Virus record (IMG/VR): IMGVR_UViG_3300042372_000291
Location: 1 to 64,000 of that record
From: a virus
DNA length: 64,000 nt
Strand: one strand, 5' to 3'
Below are positions 55,079 to 61,155 of the stretch, piece by piece. The notes below the pieces were generated by a model, which saw only the letters and a list, made by a program, of their open reading frames with translations, made no database searches and was not told the DNA's origin. The number at the start of each line of letters is the position of its first letter. The stretch's first letter is position 1. Position numbers and translations under genes: made by a program.

Positions 55079-55362
55079 TGCTTGACTATAAAACAAAATG
55101 CAATATTCTATCAGATCTATGGGAGAACTATAGAGATGAAGAATCTTTTATAGATTTTATTGAATATAACGATCTTGGATTACCTATGGCATATATGCTA
55201 CGGGAAGGTTTAGTCAACGAGGTAACAGAAACAGGACAGTTATATATCAATGAGACATTTAATTTATTTATTGCTGCCCTTCAAATTAAAGAAGAAGAAA
55301 TCAAAGAAGGCACAACATTAGATATCTTATTAGATATGGCTGAGAAAAAGCAAAACCCATAA
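55078..55362 (+). CDS. 94-residue early protein, paralogue of previous gene
   Basis: MLDYKTKCNILSDLWENYRD; the LREGLVNEVTETGQLYINET and TTLDILLDMAE segments parallel the preceding gene. Tandem duplication is likely. AGGAGGG precedes the ATG. It is the last gene before the non-coding origin candidate. Confidence 0.6.
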   Translation: MLDYKTKCNILSDLWENYRDEESFIDFIEYNDLGLPMAYMLREGLVNEVTETGQLYINETFNLFIAALQIKEEEIKEGTTLDILLDMAEKKQNP

Positions 55363-56061
55363 GATTTTTCGACAAACCTTTTAGGAATTTATTAGATTAC
55401 GAACATCGAATATTTTTCCCATTTTTTTAGATTACGAACAAACAATATTTTTCCCCAAACCCTATATCCAAACATATCTATATCCTTATACCAGGTATAC
55501 TTCTTATAGTAGTAATTGGTATTCTTTATATACCCCGCCATTTTTGAAAAAATAAGATTACGAACGAGCTTTTTTAAGCCCAGCATTTTGACGGGCATCT
55601 TACCACACGACGGGCGTTTTGTCAAGGGGCGCAAAAAACGGGACGGTATAAAAAAGATTACAACCAATACCCTATATACAAACACTATATCCTGGATAAA
55701 ATAGATTACGAAAGCTATAAATTTTTTCCTGGATTTTCCAAATATTATCCATATATTTTATAACATTTTGTTATTGTTTTCCACAATTTTGAGCAATTTT
55801 TATAACATTTCTATATCAAATATTGAGACATGTTTTGCTCATATTGTGGGTAAATGGATACTTGACAAACAATTTGATATGTGGTATATGGGGAAATTCC
55901 CTGTTTTAAAATTTGGAAAGGGGGTTTTGCCGCTGCAGCATTACGAACGCCCCTCTTAAAAGTGGTCCATTCCCCACTATCCTCCACTTTCCTCCATTCA
56001 TAGAATATAAAATTATCCACAGTAAGATTTAAATGTGGATAAACCTGTGGATAACTATGAA
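55363..56061. other. Candidate replication origin: AT-rich, repeats and DnaA boxes
   Basis: A 700-base stretch without a credible gene. Five GATTACGAAC-like motifs (55395, 55430, 55556, 55656 variant, 55704) and a CATTACGAAC (55939) recur over its length, each often followed by a TTTTTCCC run. Its right end has three perfect DnaA boxes: TTATCCACA (56013-56021), TGTGGATAA (56034-56042) and TGTGGATAA (56046-56054). The arrangement (iterons, AT-rich segment, DnaA boxes) fits a replication origin. It may alternatively hold decayed promoter copies. Confidence 0.62.
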
Positions 56062-56694
56062 TTATTGCCTATATTTTTGTCTATTTATTTCCCAATTGTC
56101 AATATCTCTTGGTAGATCAAAGTCTTCTGTCCAATCATTTATCTTTACTACATCAAAGCTATGCTTGTTAGTTTTTAACTGTTCGTATAAACACCAACCA
56201 CCAGGTAGATTAAAATAATCAGAAGACTCTATAATAGAGCGTATTGTATTATCTAGTATAGGTATAGACTTTCCATTAAACCCAATTCCCCATATTTCTT
56301 TCCAAGGCTTTCCAGTTATCTCTGAAGCCCTATCCCTAAGATAAAATGATAGATCAGATTTATCATTCATTATTGTTTCAACTGCTTCATCTGTAAAATA
56401 TACATCTGCAAAAACGAGAATATTTCTCTCTGATGACCATATATCCCTGCTAGACCAAAACTTGGCTACATCTTTCCATGCTTTATCAACAGGGGGGACA
56501 TAGGTTTGAGCCCCATTTACGGTATCTTCTCCATCATTACACACTATAACAATATTATCTGTATACTTAGAAAACTGCCTATAAGTTCTTTCAATTAATA
56601 CTTCTTCTTCAATTAATAAACGATGCTTGGGGGTTCCCCTATAATTTCCCCACCTGGTTCCATTTCCTGCAGCTAATATTAAAACCTTTATCAT
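56062..56694 (-). CDS. Sugar nucleotidyltransferase
   Basis: A 210-residue nucleotidyltransferase of the GlmU/MobA-like superfamily: the NTP loop VLILAAGNGTRWGNYRG with TPKHRLLI, then VIVCNDGEDTV and an NILVFADVYFTDEA segment carrying the metal-binding Asp. It should activate a sugar phosphate for the glycosyltransferases at 58800-64000. TGGTATTCT ends 6 bases before the ATG (leaderless), back to back with the promoter of the plus-strand gene at 56729. Confidence 0.8.
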   Translation of the reverse strand: MIKVLILAAGNGTRWGNYRGTPKHRLLIEEEVLIERTYRQFSKYTDNIVIVCNDGEDTVNGAQTYVPPVDKAWKDVAKFWSSRDIWSSERNILVFADVYFTDEAVETIMNDKSDLSFYLRDRASEITGKPWKEIWGIGFNGKSIPILDNTIRSIIESSDYFNLPGGWCLYEQLKTNKHSFDVVKINDWTEDFDLPRDIDNWEINRQKYRQ

Positions 56695-56700
56695 AAATCA

Positions 56701-56722
56701 AGAATACCATATCTGGTATCAT
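56701..56722. promoter_or_regulatory. Two back-to-back leaderless promoters sharing a palindrome
   Basis: Minus strand TGGTATTCT (56701-56709) and plus strand TGGTATCAT (56714-56722) both stand 6 bases before their ATGs. The overlap contains a perfect inverted repeat ATACCA-TATC-TGGTAT (56704-56719), so a single dimeric regulator could control both. Confidence 0.6.
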
Positions 56723-56728
56723 AGATAT

Positions 56729-56884
56729 ATGTATTGTCGTCATGTTTATGAGTATGTTTATGCAGATATCTGCCCTCATTGTGGGAAAGATACTCATGAA
56801 ACTGATTGGAAATTTGAAGCAGAATTACATAAAGAGTGGATATCATCTGGTAAAGCATCTTCTCAGGGGTGGTGGTCTATCTAA
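56729..56884 (+). CDS. 51-residue zinc-ribbon protein, leaderless
   Basis: MYCRHVYEYVYADICPHCGK, then DTHETDWKFEAELHKEWISS. Two Cys pairs (C3 and CPHC) with His residues in a zinc-ribbon layout. The stop overlaps the next ATG (TAATG). Small DNA- or protein-binding role is likely (inference). Confidence 0.62.
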   Translation: MYCRHVYEYVYADICPHCGKDTHETDWKFEAELHKEWISSGKASSQGWWSI

Positions 56885-57108
56885 TGCCTAGCCAAGAATC
56901 AAAATGGTATAAAGATATAAGACTGATTAAGGCTTTGGACGAAATTCGTCAGAAGAATCTGGCCTTTATGTCTTATTGTTATTATTGTGACGCTAAGTCC
57001 ATAGATATAAAAGCAGTCAAAGAAAAGCTATATCCTGTATGTGAAAAACATGATCAGGAAAATAACATAAATAAACTATTGGAGTCTCAATCCTCATTTG
57101 AGGAATAA
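56884..57108 (+). CDS. 74-residue protein with Cys motif
   Basis: The ATG overlaps the stop of the preceding gene; an upstream reading is not supported. MPSQESKWYKDIRLIKALDE, then FMSYCYYCDAKSI (CxxC) and YPVCEKHDQENN. Helical with a zinc site. Function unknown. Confidence 0.6.
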   Translation: MPSQESKWYKDIRLIKALDEIRQKNLAFMSYCYYCDAKSIDIKAVKEKLYPVCEKHDQENNINKLLESQSSFEE

Positions 57109-57296
57109 TACGAGGGTAGATCAGTAAAATCCCCATATGCTTCTTCGCATAATGGGCAATAACTATTAGCAGTATTTGTTTGATCTAGGCTAATCAGCAA
57201 TAATCCCTTATCCTGCATATCTAATATTTCTGGATCTACTCGTCCATGGATTATAGGTATTAATTTAGCTTTACATGTTATACAGTTTGTTATCAT
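57087..57296 (-). CDS. Zinc-ribbon microprotein
   Basis: MITNCITCKAKLIPIIHGRV, then SYCPLCEEAYGDFTD: two CxxC pairs about 40 residues apart. The 3' end overlaps the convergent gene by 22 bases. A TGCTAAACT -10 lies 9 bases before the ATG. Function unknown. Confidence 0.6.
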   Translation of the reverse strand: MITNCITCKAKLIPIIHGRVDPEILDMQDKGLLLISLDQTNTANSYCPLCEEAYGDFTDLPSYYSSNED

Positions 57297-57336
57297 ACTA
57301 GGATAAGTTTAGCATACTTCTATATACCGCCCTGAT

Positions 57337-57437
57337 TTGCATACTGCCCATATATGCGCTATAATTGATACTAGAGACGTTAGCCCTCCCTTTCTGGGGC
57401 TATTTCCTCTTCTCCTGAGCATGAGGTTAAAAGGCTC
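57337..57437 (+). ncRNA. Promoter followed by two hairpins, no gene: small RNA candidate
   Basis: TTGCAT (57337-57342), 17 bases and TATAAT (57360-57365) predict a start near 57372. No ORF follows. Instead there is AGCCC-TCCCTTTCT-GGGGCT and then hairpin element R8 (GAGC/GCTC, 57417-57437), ending in a C/T-rich run before the next promoter (57448). The spacer contains ATACTGCCC, shared with two other promoters here. Confidence 0.45.
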
Positions 57438-57447
57438 CCTTTCTGTA

Positions 57448-57476
57448 TTGAAATACTGCCCATGTTGTGAGATAAT
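57448..57476 (+). promoter_or_regulatory. Early promoter 12 (leaderless, with ATACTGCCC spacer)
   Basis: TTGAAA (57448-57453), 17 bases, GATAAT (57471-57476), preceded by TGA, then 6 bases to the ATG at 57483. Confidence 0.65.
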
Positions 57477-57482
57477 GAATAT

Positions 57483-57671
57483 ATGAGTGATTTAGATGAA
57501 TTTATGAAAGACCCATGGAAACGATTTAATGAAATGCGTAAAACCCCACATGAATGTGATTATGACTATAGAATAGACTCATCAGGAACAATGTTTTTTG
57601 AAATATGTAAATTATGCTTAGATACAAAAGGGGTCGTTGAAATGAATAATAATGAGGAATTAAATGATTAA
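57483..57671 (+). CDS. 62-residue protein with Cys/His motif, leaderless
   Basis: MSDLDEFMKDPWKRFNEMRK, then TPHECDYDYRI and FEICKLCLDTKG, a likely zinc site. The next gene starts inside its last codons. Similar short actinophage proteins occur; function unknown. Confidence 0.6.
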   Translation: MSDLDEFMKDPWKRFNEMRKTPHECDYDYRIDSSGTMFFEICKLCLDTKGVVEMNNNEELND

Positions 57672-57777
57672 AAATGAATGTAAAAAATGTGAGATGAGCT
57701 TTAAAGATCCTTTATATTGGGATGTTCATCAAACTATGTCAGATAATAGTATTTGGTGTGTAGTTAGAAAACCTTAA
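57664..57777 (+). CDS. 37-residue zinc-finger microprotein
   Basis: MIKNECKKCEMSFKDPLYWD, then VHQTMSDNSIWCVVRKP. CKKC followed by a His and a third Cys gives a small zinc finger. Overlaps the previous gene by 8 bases. Confidence 0.5.
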   Translation: MIKNECKKCEMSFKDPLYWDVHQTMSDNSIWCVVRKP

Positions 57778-57841
57778 CCATACCGCCCTGTTTAGGGCAT
57801 ATGTTGGTTTTAGTTTTCTATTTTCCGCCGAACTTAAAAGA

Positions 57842-57870
57842 TTGACTTTGGCCTATTTTTTCGCTATACT
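57842..57870 (+). promoter_or_regulatory. Early promoter 13 (leaderless)
   Basis: TTGACT (57842-57847), 17 bases, TATACT (57865-57870), then 6 bases to the ATG at 57877. Confidence 0.68.
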
Positions 57871-57876
57871 TGATAT

Positions 57877-57981
57877 ATGGGTAGAGTTGTAATTTGTGAC
57901 ATTTGTAAAAAAGAAATAGAGTTGCGATGGGGCATTTTTGGACATGATACTTTATACCGTCATAGAAAGGAACATAAGTGA
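57877..57981 (+). CDS. 34-residue zinc-finger microprotein, leaderless
   Basis: MGRVVICDICKKEIELRWGI then FGHDTLYRHRKEHK: CDIC followed by a His-x3-Lys/Arg tail with two His, a C2H2-like finger. The next gene starts with GTG overlapping its stop. Probably nucleic-acid or protein binding (inference). Confidence 0.58.
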   Translation: MGRVVICDICKKEIELRWGIFGHDTLYRHRKEHK

Positions 57982-58103
57982 ACGAGCAAGAATTACGTGA
58001 ACAGATAGCAAAAGAGATTGAAACAATTGAAATTCAAACAAGTATTACAAACGCACTAGGTATGCGTATTATGGCTGCAAAAGTTGCAAGAGGAGAAAAA
58101 TGA
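57978..58103 (+). CDS. 41-residue helical microprotein
   Basis: GTG start overlapping the preceding stop. MNEQELREQIAKEIETIEIQ, then TSITNALGMRIMAAKVARG. It ends in GAGGAGAAAA, the ribosome binding site of the next gene. Confidence 0.5.
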   Translation: MNEQELREQIAKEIETIEIQTSITNALGMRIMAAKVARGEK

Positions 58104-58267
58104 AAAAACAAAAATATTTTACTAAAAACATAAATAATGAGTTGGAAGTCATTGATGAAGATATTGTTAATGATGTTATTAGGCAATACATTGAGAGAAA
58201 GTATATAGGGGTAATAGTACTATCTACCTTTATTATTAGCTTTCTTCTTGGAGTTATTGCTTCTTGA
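58100..58267 (+). CDS. 55-residue membrane protein
   Basis: Starts MKKQKYFTKNINNELEVIDE and ends with a single membrane segment (IGVIVLSTFIISFLLGVIAS). GAGGAG precedes the ATG and the stop overlaps the -35 of the SSB promoter. A C-terminal-anchored inhibitor or holin-like protein is possible. Not recognised. Confidence 0.58.
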   Translation: MKKQKYFTKNINNELEVIDEDIVNDVIRQYIERKYIGVIVLSTFIISFLLGVIAS

Positions 58268-58292
58268 CATACCGCCCCACTTATGCTAAACT
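58264..58292 (+). promoter_or_regulatory. Promoter of SSB with ATACCGCCC spacer
   Basis: TTGACA (58264-58269), 17 bases, TAAACT (58287-58292). The spacer begins TACCGCCCCA, matching those at 57337 and 57448. Confidence 0.68.
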
Positions 58293-58335
58293 ATTAAAGC
58301 AAGGGAATGCGTAACTATACAGAAAAGAGAGAGCA

Positions 58336-58713
58336 ATGAATCCTGAAATAACGCTAGTGGGTCGTCTTGGTACAGATCCAGAAAAAATCGGAGACAAGGG
58401 TGTACGTCTTCGTATTGTAACAAGTGATCGTGTAAAAAGTGCATCTGGTGAATGGTCGGACAAGGATACTTCTTGGTGGACTGTTAAGCTTTGGAATAAG
58501 CCAGCAGAGCAAGCATTTACAACGATTAAGAAGGGCCAAGAAGTTATGGTCCGTGGAACAATTTATCAAGACACTTGGACTGATAAAGATGGTTCAAGTC
58601 GTAGCACTTACGAAGTAAGAGGAGAGTCTATTGGAGTAACATCCTATACTCTTGCAAAGAATGCGTCGCCATCAATGGCAATGACAGTATCCACTGAGGA
58701 TCCGTGGAAATAA
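58336..58713 (+). CDS. ssb: Single-stranded DNA-binding protein
   Basis: A 125-residue SSB with the OB-fold landmarks: ITLVGRLGTDPEKI, RLRIVTSDR, DTSWWTVKLW and KGQEVMVRGTIYQDTWTDKD. The C-terminus ends EDPWK rather than the DDIPF of most bacterial SSBs, so its partner interactions may be different. AGAGAGAGC-type purine run precedes the ATG. It protects single-stranded DNA during replication. It is followed by a terminator. Confidence 0.93.
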   Translation: MNPEITLVGRLGTDPEKIGDKGVRLRIVTSDRVKSASGEWSDKDTSWWTVKLWNKPAEQAFTTIKKGQEVMVRGTIYQDTWTDKDGSSRSTYEVRGESIGVTSYTLAKNASPSMAMTVSTEDPWK

Positions 58714-58746
58714 AAATGCGTCATTAATATGACTTCATTGAAGATT

Positions 58747-58790
58747 GGAGGGCGGTAAGAATTGATAACTTCCGTCCTCCACTTCGGTGG
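58747..58790. terminator. Terminator between SSB and glycosyltransferase
   Basis: GGAGGGCGG pairs with CCGTCCTCC (one mismatch); overlapping it, CCAC-TTCG-GTGG forms a tight hairpin with a UUCG loop. It separates two convergent genes. Confidence 0.7.
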
Positions 58791-58799
58791 ATTGCAAAT

Positions 58800-59603
58800 T
58801 TAGCTATTATTATCGTCAATTGCTTTATTTAATACTGCAAAATCAACAAATGATCCAGTAAACAACATACTTCCCATATGCTGTAGTTTTACCCAAGGCA
58901 TTAACCAAGTTTTATATCCAATTTTATTTGCCCAACGTGTAAAGAAATAGTCCTCTGACAAATATGTATTGTCAATTTCATCAATCTTACAATCAAAATA
59001 AGCAAACATAGGTTCTTCAGTTTTTGCATTTACATATCTTTGCTCTGGGTATGCTTCGTAAAACTTTTCAAATACTTCTCTTGCAATGAGCATAAATCCA
59101 GTACTGCCATCTTTAATTTCTACTGGGTTGGTTAATGATATTTCTCTTTTTTCACCATAAAAATTAATACCGTATCTACCAGAATATTTCATATAATCAG
59201 ATTCTTGTTTAATTAGTCCAAGATCTTTTGCTTTTTGTATTCTGTCCCATACAATTGTTTTATGTGGATATGGTCCAACAATTATCTGCTTGTCATCGTT
59301 TGTAGCAGCAAGATATACAGCATGTATAAAATCAATATAATCAAAAGAGATATCGCCATCAATAAAAAATAGATAGTCGTAGTCACTATCTAAAAATTGT
59401 TTAACAATTTCGTTTCTTCCACGAGCAATCAGTGACTCTGAAGTTATATATGTCATTCCTAGCTTTATATTTTCTTTAGCACAAAAAATAGAAAGCCTCA
59501 TCATTGACTCAAAATAATTGGCAAAGCTCATACCGCCATACATTGGAGTACCAACCATGACGGATTTTCCTCTAACTACATTTAAATCTATATTGTTATC
59601 CAT
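58800..59603 (-). CDS. Family 2-like glycosyltransferase
   Basis: A 267-residue glycosyltransferase with a GT-A fold: VMVGTPMYGGMSFANYFESM, a nucleotide-binding DYDYLFFIDGDISFDYIDFI with the DGD metal motif, VEIKDGSTGFMLIAREVFEK and TYLSEDYFFTRWANKIGYKT, where the SED pattern is catalytic in this family. AGGAAAGGGG precedes the ATG. It probably adds a sugar to a glycan, protein or modified DNA base. It sits beside the ferredoxin unit, divergently. Confidence 0.8.
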   Translation of the reverse strand: MDNNIDLNVVRGKSVMVGTPMYGGMSFANYFESMMRLSIFCAKENIKLGMTYITSESLIARGRNEIVKQFLDSDYDYLFFIDGDISFDYIDFIHAVYLAATNDDKQIIVGPYPHKTIVWDRIQKAKDLGLIKQESDYMKYSGRYGINFYGEKREISLTNPVEIKDGSTGFMLIAREVFEKFYEAYPEQRYVNAKTEEPMFAYFDCKIDEIDNTYLSEDYFFTRWANKIGYKTWLMPWVKLQHMGSMLFTGSFVDFAVLNKAIDDNNS

Positions 59604-59633
59604 AATTCCCCTTTCCTAAATTATACACCATAG

Positions 59634-59662
59634 TTGCACTATTTGATGTTTTCTGATATCAT
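59634..59662 (+). promoter_or_regulatory. Promoter of small zinc protein and ferredoxin (leaderless)
   Basis: TTGCAC (59634-59639), 17 bases, TATCAT (59657-59662) with TGA before it, then 6 bases to the ATG at 59669. Confidence 0.62.
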
Positions 59663-59668
59663 GTATGT

Positions 59669-59797
59669 ATGGCTGAGGTATCTTTTAATATTACAAAAAT
59701 AGGTCACGAAGTGGTATTTTGTACCCTTTGTTTTGCCATGGTACCGTCAGACAAGCAGTCAAATCATGTTCGTTGGCACGATAGGATGAAAGAATAA
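59669..59797 (+). CDS. 42-residue zinc-finger microprotein, leaderless
   Basis: MAEVSFNITKIGHEVVFCTL, then CFAMVPSDKQSNHVRWHDRM. CTLC plus two closely spaced His residues give a C2H2-like site. It ends in TAATG, shared with the ferredoxin start, so they are coupled. Confidence 0.55.
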   Translation: MAEVSFNITKIGHEVVFCTLCFAMVPSDKQSNHVRWHDRMKE

Positions 59798-60033
59798 TGG
59801 CATACGTTATAACAGATGCATGTAATGATATTAAAGATAAATCTTGTATTGATGAATGCCCTGTAAATTGTATTTATGAAGGAGATCAACAGCTTTTCAT
59901 AAACCCAGATGACTGTATAGATTGCGGTGCTTGTGAGCCTGTTTGTCCAGTTAATGCAATATATTATCAAGATGATTTACCACAAAACAAAAAAATATTT
60001 ATAGAAATTAATAAAAATTTCTTTAATAACTAG
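59797..60033 (+). CDS. 7Fe ferredoxin (FdxA type)
   Basis: A 78-residue ferredoxin. The N-terminal cluster-binding segment is C9-(7 residues)-C17-xxx-C21-P (ACNDIKDKSCIDECPVNC) and the second is CIDCGACEPVCPVNAI, the patterns of 3Fe-4S plus 4Fe-4S ferredoxins typical of actinobacteria. Bacterial FdxA is about 105 residues, so this one is C-terminally short. It is an electron carrier; in a phage the partner is unknown. It is co-transcribed with a small zinc protein and a DUF6065-like gene. Confidence 0.9.
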   Translation: MAYVITDACNDIKDKSCIDECPVNCIYEGDQQLFINPDDCIDCGACEPVCPVNAIYYQDDLPQNKKIFIEINKNFFNN

Positions 60034-60043
60034 GGAATTGGTT

Positions 60044-60748
60044 ATGTCAAAAAAAATTATTTTTAAAGCAATGGATGAAGAAGGTTTTAATATTCAGGAT
60101 AGACCATATCCAGCATCCAAAGCTATTCCAGAATGGTGGAAAAATCATAGCATATATGATAATGGCTCAAACAAGCTTGAATTGATTAACAGAACTCCAA
60201 ACTTTTCTTTTAAAAAATGTACTCCAATGCTAGATGCATTAACGTCTGGCTATATAATACCCTTACACGCAGATGTATTAGTTTCAAGACAAGAAGACAG
60301 AGTTTTTCTATCTTGGAAAACAGAAAAAGATATTTTTCAACTACATGGTCAATCATCACATAATGTAGAAGCACCACCTGGATATAGTAATTTAGTTTTT
60401 AAATATTTAAATACTTGGATTCCAATTACTCCAAAGGGTTATTCTGTATTAATTACAAGTCCATTTGGATATAGAAATTTGCCAATGATGGCTATACCAG
60501 CTATAATTGACTCAGATAGATCTTTATTAGACATGGCAAACCCTATGTGGATTAAAGATGATTTTGAAGGCATTATAGAGAAAGGAACTCCATTGATACA
60601 AGTTACTCCATTTAAAAGAGATGATTGGGAAGCCTCTTTTGAGCACTTTAAAAAAGATGAATGGAAAACTCATACTGAAAAGAACTTTTCAGCAAACATA
60701 GTAGGACACTATATTAAGAATATTTGGTCAAAAAAAAACTATAAGTAG
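60044..60748 (+). CDS. DUF6065-like protein, copy C
   Basis: A 234-residue protein starting at MSKKIIF after AGGGA. It is close to copy B: IPEWWKNHSIYDNG, FSFKKCTPMLDALTSGYIIP, TPKGYSVLITSPFGYRNLP, PAIIDSDRSLLDM and IEKGTPLIQVTPFKRDDWEAS. Copies A and C share the same block at lower similarity. It is co-transcribed with ferredoxin. Function unknown; a dUTPase-like barrel is possible. Confidence 0.7.
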   Translation: MSKKIIFKAMDEEGFNIQDRPYPASKAIPEWWKNHSIYDNGSNKLELINRTPNFSFKKCTPMLDALTSGYIIPLHADVLVSRQEDRVFLSWKTEKDIFQLHGQSSHNVEAPPGYSNLVFKYLNTWIPITPKGYSVLITSPFGYRNLPMMAIPAIIDSDRSLLDMANPMWIKDDFEGIIEKGTPLIQVTPFKRDDWEASFEHFKKDEWKTHTEKNFSANIVGHYIKNIWSKKNYK

Positions 60749-60756
60749 GGGTAAAA

Positions 60757-60921
60757 ATGAAAACAATTAAGTATATCTTCAAACACCTTAAAATGTTTTT
60801 AAAGCAAAAAAGATGTAGTCATGAAAGTGTTGATATGTCATCATGTCCATTTACTGGAATGACATATAAAACATGCAATGCCTGCTGGAAAAGAATCTCT
60901 GCTACAAAAACAAACGATTAA
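60757..60921 (+). CDS. 54-residue zinc-ribbon protein
   Basis: MKTIKYIFKHLKMFLKQKRC, a basic amphipathic N-terminus, then SHESVDMSSCPFTGMTYKTC and NACWKRI. Four Cys in a zinc ribbon. AGGGG precedes the ATG. It ends just before the tRNA cluster. Confidence 0.55.
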   Translation: MKTIKYIFKHLKMFLKQKRCSHESVDMSSCPFTGMTYKTCNACWKRISATKTND

Positions 60922-60927
60922 GAACTT

Positions 60928-61004
60928 GCAGCAATAGCTCAGTTGGTTAGAGCCCCCGACTCATAATCGGGTCGTCGTAGGTTCAAGTCCTACTTGCTGC
61001 ACCA
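60928..61004 (+). tRNA. tRNA-Met (CAT anticodon), CCA encoded
   Basis: Full cloverleaf: acceptor GCAGCAA/TTGCTGC, D-arm AGCTCAGTTGGTTAGAGC, anticodon arm CCCGA-CTCATAA-TCGGG (CAT), T-arm GTAGG-TTCAAGT-CCTAC and ACCA at the end. A tRNA-Ile (CAU, lysidine) is an alternative that the sequence alone does not settle. Confidence 0.9.
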
Positions 61005-61005
61005 A

Positions 61006-61076
61006 GGGATTGAAGCATTAAAGTGATGCTCAGGACTTTTAATCCTGAGAAGAAGGAGCATTACCTTCCAGTCCTA
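61006..61076 (+). other. Non-canonical cloverleaf, Lys(TTT)-like or reversed hairpin element
   Basis: GGGATTG pairs with CAGTCCT (two G-T pairs), AGCAT/ATGCT, CAGGA/TCCTG around CTTTTAA (TTT in anticodon position) and GAAGG/CCTTC, with 7-base loops throughout. The D and T loops lack the conserved GG and TTCRA bases, so it is not a standard tRNA. Its reverse complement contains the CCTGAGCAT core of the R hairpin family. Confidence 0.4.
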
Positions 61077-61077
61077 C

Positions 61078-61151
61078 GCATCTGTAACTCAGTTGGTTAG
61101 AGTACCTGCCTTATATGCAGAGAGCCGTAGGTTCAAGTCCTACCAGATGTA
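61078..61151 (+). tRNA. tRNA-Ile (TAT anticodon)
   Basis: GCATCTG/CAGATGT acceptor, D-arm AACTCAGTTGGTTAGAGT, CCTGC-CTTATAT-GCAGA anticodon arm (TAT; one mismatch at the outer pair) and T-arm GTAGG-TTCAAGT-CCTAC. Reads the AUA codon, frequent in this AT-rich genome. Confidence 0.85.
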
Positions 61152-61155
61152 CGAT

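Noticed and set aside
55392-55704. Open frames on both strands in the 55.4-55.7 kb gap
   Set aside because: No ribosome binding site or leaderless -10, low-complexity composition, and they overlap iterated non-coding motifs.
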